From CBDAQA01 sp965198865 (GTDB lineage: Bacteria > Planctomycetota > Phycisphaerae > Tepidisphaerales > Tepidisphaeraceae): 64,000 nucleotides of DNA. Within the stretch, counting starts at the first letter, position 1; every line of letters starts with the position of its first letter. The stretch lies in NCBI GenBank assembly GCA_965198865.1, contig CBDAQA010000025.1, positions 682,001-746,000 of the forward strand. The letters are read 5' to 3'. The position numbers and the translations under genes are program-made. Shown in pieces: positions 25,406-34,796 of the stretch. The notes beneath the pieces are model-generated. The model was given only the letters and a program-made list of their open reading frames with translations, made no database searches and was not told where the DNA came from.

Positions 25406-25593
25406 ACGTCTACTCCGTTCGTCCCGCGCCGCGCGGCAACGGCTTAGCGGGGTCCACACCGTATAAGCCAAGACCGGCTCGGTCGTCTGTCCGCTACCGG
25501 ACGGTGAAGTCTGAATTTCCTGAGCAATGTTCTTACAAACCTTAGGCTTGGTCCGCGGGGCGATTTGAGGGCGCAACCGACCGAGGATCTGCC

Positions 25594-26301
25594 GTGCCGA
25601 CTGACAAACCACCGGGCAATCGCATTTTGGAACGGCTTCCCCGGATCGACTTCGACCGCGTCGTCGGCCACCTGGAGCAGGTGACGCCGGCGCTCGCAGA
25701 GGTTGTAGCCGAGCCCAACGTCGAGCCGAGATGGGTCTACTTCCCCGTGTCCGGCGTGCTGTCGTCGATGGTCGTGCTGGAGGACGGGTCGACCGTGGAG
25801 GCGTCCACGATCGGCAACGAGGGGATGGACGGCCTGTACCTGCTGGCCGACCCGCTGGCCAACCCGTACCGGATCAACGTGCAGGTGCCCGGCGAGATGC
25901 TGCGCATGTCGGTCGCGGCGTTCCGGCAGGCCCGGGCGGAGAGCCCGTCGCTGTCGCAGCTGTTGTTGCGCTACGCCCTGGTGCTCATCCAGCGCGGGGC
26001 GCAGAACGGGGCGTGCATCCAGCACCACACGATCGAGGAGCGGATGTGCCGGTGGCTGCTGGAGACGTCCCACCGCAAGGGGGCCGACAGCTTCGGGCTG
26101 ACCCAGGAGTTCCTCAGCGACATGCTCGGCGTCCGCCGGCAGAGCGTGAACCTGACCGCCCGCATCCTCCAGGCGGCGAACCTGATCCAGTACCACCGGG
26201 GGGAGCTGACCATCCTCGACCGGGTCGGGCTGGAGGAGGCGAGCTGCGAGTGCTTCCGCGTCACGACCCTGATGTACGACCGCATGATGCGGCTGACCTG
26301 A
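25594..26301 (+). CDS. Crp/Fnr-family transcription regulator
   Basis: 235 residues starting at GTG (25594) with GAGG 7 bases upstream. An N-terminal cNMP-binding-like beta barrel (about 25-135: WVYFPVSGVLSSMVVLEDGSTVEASTIGNEGMDG) lacks the arginine of true cAMP sites, so the ligand is unknown. A dimerisation helix follows, then a C-terminal winged helix (MCRWLLETSHRKG, then LTQEFLSDMLGVRRQSVNLTARIL as recognition helix). It is divergent from the split sensor kinase, with a 188-bp shared intergenic region. No cysteine cluster typical of Fnr iron-sulfur sensing is present. Confidence 0.88.
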   Translation: MPTDKPPGNRILERLPRIDFDRVVGHLEQVTPALAEVVAEPNVEPRWVYFPVSGVLSSMVVLEDGSTVEASTIGNEGMDGLYLLADPLANPYRINVQVPGEMLRMSVAAFRQARAESPSLSQLLLRYALVLIQRGAQNGACIQHHTIEERMCRWLLETSHRKGADSFGLTQEFLSDMLGVRRQSVNLTARILQAANLIQYHRGELTILDRVGLEEASCECFRVTTLMYDRMMRLT

Positions 26302-26315
26302 GCGGGCGGGTCACG

Positions 26316-26344
26316 CGGCGGGACGGGCGGCGGGACGGGCGGCG
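26316..26344 (+). repeat. Short tandem repeat
   Basis: A 12-bp unit CGGCGGGACGGG is present twice in tandem (26316-26327 and 26328-26339) with a further partial copy. It lies just after the Crp/Fnr stop and directly before the promoter of the ABC gene. Confidence 0.8.
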
Positions 26345-26373
26345 TTCGCAACTGTCGGGCCGACCTGTACAAT
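26345..26373 (+). promoter_or_regulatory. Promoter of the ABC ATPase gene
   Basis: TTCGCA (26345-26350), 17-bp spacer, TACAAT (26368-26373). The -10 matches the sigma-70 consensus in five of six bases, the -35 in three or four. The start codon is only 11 bases after the -10, so the transcript would be nearly leaderless. Confidence 0.55.
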
Positions 26374-26384
26374 CCCGGCCCGAC

Positions 26385-27443
26385 ATGACCTCCGTCCACC
26401 TCGACCACATCACCAAGCAGTTCGGCACCACCAAGGCACTGGACGACATCGACCTGAGCATCGGGGCGGGCGAGCTGTTCTTCCTGCTGGGGCCGAGCGG
26501 GTGTGGCAAGAGCACGCTGCTCCGCCTGATCGCCGGCCTGCACGGGCCGACCAGCGGGCGGGTGATGTTCAACGACCGCGACGTGACCCACCTGGGGACC
26601 GACAAGCGGCACGCGGTGATGTGCTTCCAGAGCTACGCGCTGTGGCCGCACATGACGGTGCGCGAGAACGTCAACTTCGGGCTGGACGTCCGCAAGGTGC
26701 CGGTCGCCGAGCGGGACCAGCGGGTGGACGAGGTGCTGGCGCTGGTGCAGATGACGCCGCGGGCCGACCGCAAGCCGAACCAGCTGTCGGGCGGTCAACA
26801 GCAGCGCGTGGCTTTGGCCCGGGCGCTGGCGGTCAACCCCGAGTGCCTGCTGCTGGACGAGCCGTTGAGCAACCTGGACGCGGCGTTGCGACTGGAGATG
26901 CGGACGGAGATCCGGCGGATCTGCAAGACGGCCGGGTTCACCACGATCTACGTCACGCACGACCAGAAGGAGGCGCTGAGCGTCGCCGACCGCATCGCGG
27001 TGCTGAAGGACGGCAAGGTGGCGCAGGTCGGCACGCCGGCCGACCTGTACCACCGGCCCAACTCGGCGTTCGTGGCGGGCTTCATCGGCCAGACGAACCT
27101 CCTGCCCGGCACCGTCACCGGGCGCGAGAACGGCACGCTGCGGATCGACACGCCCGCCGGCCCGGTGATCGCCGAGGCCACGCCGACCACGCCGGCGTCG
27201 GACAGGGTGGTGTTGAGCATCCGCCCCGAGCAGATGCGCGTCGCCCGCGCCGGCGGCACGCCGGCCGTCAACCGGTTCAGCGGTCGCGCGGCCGAGACGA
27301 TCTTCCTCGGCGAGGCCAGCGAGCACGTGCTGACCGTGAACGACCAGAAGCTGAAGATCATCAGCACCCCCCCGCTGTTCGCCCCGCCGGAGCAGATGGC
27401 GGTGGAGTTCGACGCGCGCGACGTGGTCGTGCTGGCGGGGTGA
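26385..27443 (+). CDS. ABC transporter ATP-binding protein (PotA/UgpC-like, with TOBE domain)
   Basis: 352-residue importer ATPase. Walker A is GPSGCGKST (about 37-45), Q-loop in CFQSYALWPHMTV, signature LSGGQQQRVALARALA, Walker B ECLLLDEPLSNLDA, H-loop VTHDQ. The C-terminal 110 residues form the TOBE domain (LSIRPEQMRV) of the sugar/polyamine/glycerol-phosphate group. The ATG lies 11 bases after a good -10. No permease or binding protein is adjacent, so the partner permease must be encoded elsewhere; the substrate cannot be inferred. Confidence 0.9.
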   Translation: MTSVHLDHITKQFGTTKALDDIDLSIGAGELFFLLGPSGCGKSTLLRLIAGLHGPTSGRVMFNDRDVTHLGTDKRHAVMCFQSYALWPHMTVRENVNFGLDVRKVPVAERDQRVDEVLALVQMTPRADRKPNQLSGGQQQRVALARALAVNPECLLLDEPLSNLDAALRLEMRTEIRRICKTAGFTTIYVTHDQKEALSVADRIAVLKDGKVAQVGTPADLYHRPNSAFVAGFIGQTNLLPGTVTGRENGTLRIDTPAGPVIAEATPTTPASDRVVLSIRPEQMRVARAGGTPAVNRFSGRAAETIFLGEASEHVLTVNDQKLKIISTPPLFAPPEQMAVEFDARDVVVLAG

Positions 27444-27460
27444 ACGATCTTCCCACGCCC

Positions 27461-28174
27461 ATGAACGAACTCTGGTCCACCCTCGCCGCCCGCGCCAACC
27501 TGACGTTGTCGGCATCGCAGGACGCGCAGCTCTCCCGTTACCTCGACCTCGTGACCGCCGCCAACGCGCGGATGAACCTGACGCGGATCGTCGATCGGCC
27601 GTCGGCCGAGGTGCAGCACGTCGGCGACGCGCTCACGCTGCTGCCGCACCTCCCGAGTGGTCCCGCGAAACTGGTCGACGTCGGCAGCGGGCCCGGCGTG
27701 CCGGGGATGCCGCTGGCGATCGTTCGGCCGGACCTGAAGGTGACGCTGATCGAGGCGACGCAGAAGAAGGCGAACTTCCTGCGCGGGACGGCGGCCGAGC
27801 TGGGCCTCAGCAACGTCACCGTGCGCGGCGAGCGGGCCGAGGACGTGGGCCGGGAAATGGATCGCGAGGCGTACGACGTCGCGACGGCGCGGGCGGTTGC
27901 GACGCTGGACTGGCTGGCCGAGTGGCTGCTACCGATGGTGAAGGTCGGCGGGTCGGCCCTGGCGATGAAGGGGCAGCGGGCGGCGGAGGAGGTGCCAAAC
28001 GCCGCGTCGGCCGTCCGCCTCCTAGGCGGCAGCCCGGCCATCGTCCACCCGGTCGACCTGCCCGGCAGCGAGCACCGCGTCATCGTGCAGATGAGGAAGG
28101 TGCGGAAGACGGACGATCGCTTCCCCCGCCACGCGACGGCCGCCAAGGGGCGGCCGCTGAGCGAGTTTCACTGA
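27461..28174 (+). CDS. rsmG: 16S rRNA (guanine527-N7)-methyltransferase RsmG
   Basis: 237-residue SAM-dependent methyltransferase that modifies G527 in the 530 loop. The N-terminal helix (LSRYLDLVTAANARMNLTRI) with the N-x-NLT motif is diagnostic, followed by motif I VDVGSGPGVPGMPLAIVRPDL, IEATQKKANFL, and the late TARAVATLDWLAEWLLP and ALAMKGQRAAEE. The start ATG at 27461 lies 17 bp after the ABC gene stop; probably co-transcribed with it. It ends with a basic tail of about 25 residues. Confidence 0.92.
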   Translation: MNELWSTLAARANLTLSASQDAQLSRYLDLVTAANARMNLTRIVDRPSAEVQHVGDALTLLPHLPSGPAKLVDVGSGPGVPGMPLAIVRPDLKVTLIEATQKKANFLRGTAAELGLSNVTVRGERAEDVGREMDREAYDVATARAVATLDWLAEWLLPMVKVGGSALAMKGQRAAEEVPNAASAVRLLGGSPAIVHPVDLPGSEHRVIVQMRKVRKTDDRFPRHATAAKGRPLSEFH

Positions 28175-28454
28175 CGATCCCAACCCCTCGCACGCCACCG
28201 CAGTTTTCACATCGCCTTGAGCAGTGCTAAATCTGAACCCTGAGGGCCTCGTCCGAGACATCCACCGGATCGGAGGCGGCTCCGTGGCGAACGTGCGGCT
28301 GAAGCCTCCGGAGCGCTCGTTAGGCCAACCCGGCATCTCTGTCCTCCGCTGCCCCTAACCGGCACCTTCGTATCATCCACCCCAACGGTGTCGCTGGCTT
28401 CGACGTTCTAGACGACCTTGCTGCCGCCTTCGAGGACACGACGGGAACGTGATC
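28175..28454. other. Intergenic region without a recognised gene
   Basis: 280 bp between rsmG and a small ORF. The base composition is more even than in the neighbours, and no hairpin with a T tract or clear promoter pair was seen. It may contain decayed coding sequence. Confidence 0.4.
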
Positions 28455-28781
28455 ATGCCGCAACGCATTCAACTTCTAAGCCGCGATGGCCATTGCGTGG
28501 CGACCGGCGAGGTCGATCGGGTGGATACGGCCGTCACCGGAGTCGTGGACCTAAATTCCATGCCGCTGGACATCAGGGCGACCTTTGAACGGTTCGAGAC
28601 CACTGTGAACGACCAGATGCTCAGCTTGATCGACTCGATTGAAAGCGAGATCGGCCGGTTGGGCATCAGCGCGCGGTTCGGTGCAGGGCAACCCACGCCG
28701 ATCTGCGACTTGCAGATATTCCCGTCAACCGGCCAACTTTCGTGCCGCGTGGCGACCACCGCCGTGCGGGCGGCAAATTAG
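28455..28781 (+). CDS. Small hypothetical protein
   Basis: 108 residues from ATG 28455 (a GTG two codons earlier is possible). The sequence looks protein-like: LLSRDGHCVATGEVDRVDT, then TFERFETTVNDQMLSLIDSI (helix) and a beta end (CDLQIFPSTGQLSCRVAT). Composition is less GC-rich than the flanking housekeeping genes. Convergent with ruvB. No family recognised. Confidence 0.5.
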   Translation: MPQRIQLLSRDGHCVATGEVDRVDTAVTGVVDLNSMPLDIRATFERFETTVNDQMLSLIDSIESEIGRLGISARFGAGQPTPICDLQIFPSTGQLSCRVATTAVRAAN

Positions 28782-28806
28782 GTCGGCCGCTTCCGCACGG
28801 ACCCGC

Positions 28807-29853
28807 TCACTCTGCGGCATCAAAAAGGTTCGTTGAATCGGCGTCCGATGGCGGCCGCCACTTCAACCCCAGGTGGTCGTACGCCGGCTTGGTCGCCCGG
28901 CGGCCCTGGCGAGTGCGGGTGACGAATCCCGTTTGCAACAGGTAGGGCTCGATCACATCCACGAGCGTGTCGACCTCGTCGCCCATCGTCGCGGCGAGCG
29001 CCTCGACGCCGGCGGGGCCGCCGTCGTAGACGTCGATCAGCGTGCGCAGGAACTGGCGGTCCTGATCGTCCAACCCTTTGACGTCGATGCCCTCCAACTC
29101 CAACGCGGCCCGCGTGACGGCGAGGGAGAACCTGCCCTCGCCCTCGACGGTGGCAAAGTCGCGAACCCGCCGCAGCAGCCGGTTGGCGATGCGCGGCGTG
29201 CCGCGGCTGCGGTTGGCCAGCTCCCACAGGGCGGCGTCCTCGGCGGTCTGCTTCAGCTGGATCGCGTTCAGGCGGAGGATCTCGTGCAGCGCCTCGGGAC
29301 TGTAGAACTCGATGTGCTGGCGGATGCCGAAGCGGGAGCGCATGGGGCCGGTCAGGAGGCCGATGCGGGTCGTCGCGCCGATGAGAGTGAACGGCGGGAG
29401 CGGCATCGTGATGGTGCGGGCGTGCATGCCGGCGTCGAGCGTGACGTCGACCTTGAAATCCTCCATCGCGCTGTAGAGGTACTCCTCGACCACGGCCGGG
29501 AGGCGGTGGATCTCGTCGATGAACAGGACGTCGCCCTTGGAGAGCTTGGTGAGGATGCCGACCAGGTCGGCCGGCTTGGTGAGCGCGGGGCCGGTGGTGA
29601 CGTGGGCGTGGGCCTTCACCTCGTTGGCGATCACGTGGGCCAGCGTCGTCTTGCCCAGGCCGGGCGGGCCGTCGAGCAGGACGTGTTCGACGGGCTCGGC
29701 GCGGGCGGTGGCGGCGTCGGTGGCGATCTTCAGCTTGCGGATCAGCTTGGGCTGGCCGATGTACTGGTCGAACGTCTGCGGGCGGAGCGCGTAGTTGAAG
29801 AAGTTCTCCTCGGCGCCGCCCGACTCGCCGCTGACGATCCGCTCGCGTGCCAT
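28807..29853 (-). CDS. ruvB: Holliday junction helicase RuvB
   Basis: 348-residue AAA+ ATPase that drives branch migration with RuvA. YALRPQTFDQYIGQ is the family start; Walker A is GPPGLGKTT (about 62-70), Walker B VLFIDEIHRLP, sensor 1 GATTRIGLLTGPMRSRFGI with the arginine finger nearby. The C-terminal winged helix (GLDDQDRQFLRTLIDVY, GPAGVEALAATMG) ends in PYLLQTGFVTRTRQGR. It is the third gene of ruvC-ruvA-ruvB but is separated from ruvA by an AT-rich 221-bp gap containing a triple repeat, so it probably has its own regulated promoter. Confidence 0.97.
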   Translation of the reverse strand: MARERIVSGESGGAEENFFNYALRPQTFDQYIGQPKLIRKLKIATDAATARAEPVEHVLLDGPPGLGKTTLAHVIANEVKAHAHVTTGPALTKPADLVGILTKLSKGDVLFIDEIHRLPAVVEEYLYSAMEDFKVDVTLDAGMHARTITMPLPPFTLIGATTRIGLLTGPMRSRFGIRQHIEFYSPEALHEILRLNAIQLKQTAEDAALWELANRSRGTPRIANRLLRRVRDFATVEGEGRFSLAVTRAALELEGIDVKGLDDQDRQFLRTLIDVYDGGPAGVEALAATMGDEVDTLVDVIEPYLLQTGFVTRTRQGRRATKPAYDHLGLKWRPPSDADSTNLFDAAE

Positions 29854-30010
29854 GGGGCGAGTTTAGGATGTTGGGCGGGAAACGGGAAACACAAGGGGGC
29901 GACCCCGCGCTGGGCACCCGCTCGCTCGATGTGACACCCCGATCACGTGCGGCATCACTGTTAATCCTTTACCAAAAACAATTTACAACCGTTTTTACCA
30001 AGCCTTCGAG

Positions 30011-30040
30011 GTGTAACATTATGTCACATTTTGTAACATT
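30011..30040 (-). promoter_or_regulatory. Triple 10-bp direct repeat upstream of ruvB (TGTTAC type)
   Basis: Read toward ruvB the sequence is TGTTAC-N4-TGTGAC-N4-TGTTAC: three half-sites at exact 10-bp spacing (plus-strand GTAACATT at 30013, GTCACATT at 30023, GTAACATT at 30033). The same array in the same orientation to the downstream gene occurs before coxB. Tandem half-sites one helical turn apart are typical of OmpR/PhoB-type response regulators. It lies about 160 bp upstream of ruvB in an AT-rich region (29940-30040). Confidence 0.6.
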
Positions 30041-30074
30041 GGGTCGGATCGTTCGGCGGCTGTCTGCTCGCGTT

Positions 30075-30713
30075 TCAGCTGCGGCCCTTGCGTAGCTGCA
30101 GCATCTCGCGGAGCAGGGCGTCGGTTGCCTTCATCTCCGGGTGGGCGAGGCGGACGCGCTCGAGCAGTGCCTCGGCATCGCCGCGGCGCTCGCCCAGCGA
30201 GACCAGCGCGGACACGGCATCGTCGGCCGCGGCGTCACGGCGGCTGAGCGTGGACTTCTGGCCCTTGGCATCGACCAGGTGGGCGGCGGCGAACGACTTC
30301 GCCTTGCCGCTCAACTCGGCCACGATCTGCTCGGCGGTCCGCTTGCCGATCTCGGGCAGGCCGACCAGGAACCGCGTGTCCTTCCCCTCGATGGCCGACG
30401 CGATCTCGCCGACGCTGACGGCGAGCGCCTTGAGCGCTTTCTTCGGGCCGATGCCTTTCACGGTGGTGAACAGCTCGAAGAACCGCTTGTCGTCGGGGCG
30501 GAGGAAGCCGATCAGGGTGGGCTCCAGGCCGCCGCGGGAGGGGTCTCCGCCGAGGTAGAAAATGGTGTGGAACGTGACGGGCTCGCCGACGGAGGCGAGC
30601 AGGTCGGGTCCGTCGACGGCGGGGACGAGCAGCTCGTAGACGAGCGCGCCGCACTCGACCTGGACGTGGCCGACGTCGGCGCGGATGAGCTTTCCGGTCA
30701 GTGCTGCGATCAT
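30075..30713 (-). CDS. ruvA: Holliday junction DNA helicase subunit RuvA
   Basis: 212-residue subunit that binds four-way junctions and recruits RuvB. The N-terminal OB fold (MIAALTGKLIRADVGHVQVECGALVYELLVP in sequence) is followed by tandem helix-hairpin-helix motifs (KGIGPKKALKALA and LPEIGKRTAEQIVAEL) and a C-terminal RuvB-binding three-helix domain (DAVSALVSLGERRGDAEALLERV). The start ATG overlaps the ruvC stop (ATGA), so translation is coupled. Confidence 0.95.
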   Translation of the reverse strand: MIAALTGKLIRADVGHVQVECGALVYELLVPAVDGPDLLASVGEPVTFHTIFYLGGDPSRGGLEPTLIGFLRPDDKRFFELFTTVKGIGPKKALKALAVSVGEIASAIEGKDTRFLVGLPEIGKRTAEQIVAELSGKAKSFAAAHLVDAKGQKSTLSRRDAAADDAVSALVSLGERRGDAEALLERVRLAHPEMKATDALLREMLQLRKGRS

Positions 30714-31252
30714 GGTGTGGCCTTCTCCTGCGCGCCCGCGCGCGCAGGCCGGGTCGTGCGTCGCGCCGGCGTTCCGTTCATCGCCAGGTGCCGGCCGCAG
30801 CAGAGGGCGACGGCCAGCGCATCGGCGACATCGGGCGGCTCGGGCGGGGCCGGCAGCTTCCAGAGGTCCTGGATGGCCCGCTGCATCTGGTGCTTGGCCG
30901 CGTGGCCGTGGCCGGTGAGCGACTGCTTGACGCGGTTGGCGGCGAACTGCTCGACCCGCACGCCCCGGCGGGCGGCGGCCAGCAGGATCACCCCGCGGGC
31001 GTGGCCCATCAGAATGGCCGTCCGCGGGTGGGCGTAGTGGCTGTAGAGCTGCTCGACGGCGCAGACTTCGGGTTTGTGCTCGATGAGGATGGCGTCGAGC
31101 TCGTGGTCGAGTTCGACGAGCCGGGCGGCGAGGGACGCCTTGTCGTCGAGCCGGATGACGCCGCCGTCGATGAGGACCGGTTTGAGCGTCGCGTAGTCGA
31201 CCACGCCGTAACCGGTGAGGCGGAGGCCGGGATCAATGCCGAGGATCCGCAT
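30710..31252 (-). CDS. ruvC: Crossover junction endonuclease RuvC
   Basis: 180-residue Holliday junction resolvase. Catalytic acids are in MRILGIDPGLRLTGYGVV (first Asp), AVEQLYSHYAHPRTAI (Glu) and PPDVADALAVALC (Asp pair). The start is ATG 31252, where the conserved N-terminus begins; the frame extends 24 codons further without support. It has a short basic Ala/Arg tail. First gene of the ruvC-ruvA-ruvB cluster, 81 bp after cysS. Confidence 0.95.
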   Translation of the reverse strand: MRILGIDPGLRLTGYGVVDYATLKPVLIDGGVIRLDDKASLAARLVELDHELDAILIEHKPEVCAVEQLYSHYAHPRTAILMGHARGVILLAAARRGVRVEQFAANRVKQSLTGHGHAAKHQMQRAIQDLWKLPAPPEPPDVADALAVALCCGRHLAMNGTPARRTTRPARAGAQEKATP

Positions 31253-31333
31253 GGGAGCGTAGTTCCGCCTATCGCCGGCCACCAGGCGATGCCGGCCCTC
31301 CGGGCCGTCGCCAAACGGCAGCAACGCGTCCGT

Positions 31334-32812
<1,479 letters not shown>

Positions 32813-32889
32813 GGTCGGGGGTAGTGTCGGGGGTGGGGCGCGAGTTGTCTATCGAGGCGGACCCACGGCAACGCCGTGGGCTTCGGGCG

Positions 32890-33669
32890 TCACTTTAGGC
32901 GGCAGCAACCGATCAGGCGGGGGGAACCGTCGGTCACGCTGCTGCCGTCGTAGTTGCCGTAGAGGTGTTCGAGATCCAGGCCGTTGCGGTCGAGCAGCAG
33001 GCCCAGCTCGCGCGGGTAGAGCCAGCCGATCGTGAAGCGGTTCCGCTCGCGGTGGCGGCGGCCGGCGTCGTCGAACCAGTTGTAGTTGACCGTCACCTGC
33101 TGCGACTGCTCGACCACGCTGACGCGGATGTCCGTGGTGCTGGCGACGGTGCGACCAAGCGACGGCACGTGGAATACGTGTGGCTGCAGGTCGGTCAACC
33201 GAGGGTTGCTAATCAACCGAAGGTCGGGGTTGAAGATGTCGAACCACAGCCGCCCCCTCGGCTTTAGGTGGCGGCGAACGACAGTCCCCAACAGTTGGTC
33301 CTGCTCGGCCAGCGTCGGGAACGCCAGCAGCGTGTTGAAGAAGATGCAGACCCAGTCAAACCGCCGCTCGAGGTCGAGCTTGAGCGCATCGCCCAGCTGA
33401 AGGTCGAGCTCACGGGCGGTCAGGCCAACGGAATCTCGCTTGCGGCGACCGATGGCGAGCAGCTCCGGGTCGTAATCGACGCCCACCACCCGATGGCCGG
33501 CCTGGGCGATCGGGATGGCCGCCCGGGCGGTGCCGACGCACAGCTCCAGCACGTCCTTCGCCCGCCTGGGCAGATGGTCGAGGAAGAACGGCACGTCCTC
33601 CTGCAGCAGCCGGGTATCGGCGTACTCGGCGTCGTAATACTCGGCGATGGCGCGATAACTGCGGGACAT
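32890..33669 (-). CDS. SAM-dependent methyltransferase (class I)
   Basis: 259 residues from ATG 33669, where the family start SRSYRAIAEYYDAEYAD lies; the open frame extends 45 codons further but without a good site. Motif I is VLELCVGTARAAIPIAQAGH, then VVGVDYDPELLAIGRRKR, and acidic LQLGDALKLDL; LKPRGRLWFDIFNPDL is motif III/IV. The C-terminus carries YNWFDDAGRRHRERNRF and YGNYDG. Substrate unknown; the pattern matches the small-molecule methyltransferase_25-like group. Flanked by cysS and an MBL hydrolase gene on the same strand. Confidence 0.8.
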   Translation of the reverse strand: MSRSYRAIAEYYDAEYADTRLLQEDVPFFLDHLPRRAKDVLELCVGTARAAIPIAQAGHRVVGVDYDPELLAIGRRKRDSVGLTARELDLQLGDALKLDLERRFDWVCIFFNTLLAFPTLAEQDQLLGTVVRRHLKPRGRLWFDIFNPDLRLISNPRLTDLQPHVFHVPSLGRTVASTTDIRVSVVEQSQQVTVNYNWFDDAGRRHRERNRFTIGWLYPRELGLLLDRNGLDLEHLYGNYDGSSVTDGSPRLIGCCRLK

Positions 33670-33816
33670 CCGGTCGATGTTCGCCCCGGCACGGCACCCT
33701 GGCAAACCGGGCATGTCACGGTCCGCGACGCAGTCGCGTGTGGAGTGGATCGGCTGCGAGAGTCGAACCTGACGCGTTCCCCGAGCAGGTGCCTGTGCCG
33801 ACAACGCCTCGTGAAG

Positions 33817-34635
33817 CTACAACCCGGCGGTGAGCCGCTCACCGTCGTACGCCAGCTGAGCATTCGCCGGCAGCGCAGCATTCGTGGCGGCGTGCGACAG
33901 CTTGTGCGCGATGTGCGTGAACCGCGCCCGCTTCGGCTTGACGCGCTCGACCACCTCCATTGCCTGGCCCAGCGAGAAGTGCGTCGAGTGCGGGTCGGGG
34001 CCCAGCGCGTCGAGCACGAGCAGGTCCAGCCCTTCCAGCAGCGGCCACGACTCGTCCGGGATCCGGTTCACGTCCGTGCAGTAGGCGACCCGACCGATGC
34101 GGAACCCCAGGATCGGCATCTTCCCGTGGAACAGCCGGATCGGCTGCCACGTCATCGAACCAATGTGGATCGGGGCCGAGGCGTCGGTGATGTCGCGGTG
34201 CACCAGGTGCGGCCGGAAGACCGCGGCGTCGGGATCGGGGGCTCGGAACGCGTAGCCGAACGACGTGTCGAGCACGGCCCGGGTGGCCGGCTCGGCCCAC
34301 ACGTCCAGCGGGCCGCCCTTCAAGGCGTTGAACCGCCGCACGTCGTCCAGCCCCATGATGTGGTCGGCATGGCCATGCGTGACGACGACGGCGTCAATCG
34401 CATCCACACGGTTCGCGACGCACTGCAGGCGCAGCTCCGGCGTCGTGTCGACCAATACGCGAAAGGCGCCCTGCGAGATGACGACCGACGGGCGCGTCCG
34501 TTGATCGCGGGCGTCGGAACTGGTGCAGACCGCGCAGTGGCAGCCGATCATCGGCACGCCCGCGCTCGTCCCGGTGCCCAGGAACAACAGCTCCAGGGTT
34601 CCAGGGTCGGCCTCGACTTCGGCAGGGATATCCAT
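33817..34635 (-). CDS. MBL-fold metallo-hydrolase, PhnP-like
   Basis: 272-residue metallo-beta-lactamase-fold enzyme. GTGTSAGVPMIGC and C-H-C-A-V-C (a zinc-binding Cys set) are typical of PhnP-like phosphodiesterases, followed by THGHADHIMGLDD (metal motif HxHxDH) and later YCTDVNRIPDES (Asp) and FTHIAHKLSH. PhnP cleaves cyclic phosphates; relatives act on lipoate or nucleotides, so the substrate is open. A TATAAC box (plus 34641-34646 as GTTATA) ends 5 bases before the start, suggesting a leaderless transcript. Confidence 0.85.
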   Translation of the reverse strand: MDIPAEVEADPGTLELLFLGTGTSAGVPMIGCHCAVCTSSDARDQRTRPSVVISQGAFRVLVDTTPELRLQCVANRVDAIDAVVVTHGHADHIMGLDDVRRFNALKGGPLDVWAEPATRAVLDTSFGYAFRAPDPDAAVFRPHLVHRDITDASAPIHIGSMTWQPIRLFHGKMPILGFRIGRVAYCTDVNRIPDESWPLLEGLDLLVLDALGPDPHSTHFSLGQAMEVVERVKPKRARFTHIAHKLSHAATNAALPANAQLAYDGERLTAGL

Positions 34636-34681
34636 GGACAGTTATAGGACCGTTTCAGACCGGCGGATAGGTGTCAACTTC

Positions 34682-34710
34682 TTGACGGCTCGCCGTTTAC
34701 ATGGTAAGAA
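34682..34710 (+). promoter_or_regulatory. Promoter of the DksA-like gene
   Basis: TTGACG (34682-34687), 17-bp spacer, TAAGAA (34705-34710). The -35 matches consensus in five of six bases. Transcription would begin near 34717, downstream of an in-frame ATG at 34701. This supports the GTG at 34797 as the real start. Confidence 0.45.
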
Positions 34711-34796
34711 AGGGAGTTCTTTGCGCCGCCCGGCAGTCCCGGGTACGCCCGGGTCCCGACGCGACCCCATTTCGTCGAGAGGAGTGCGAAGCCCAC

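Noticed and set aside
26316..26344. Operator or iteron array before the ABC gene
   Set aside because: GC-rich 12-bp repeat present just over twice, more like replication slippage.
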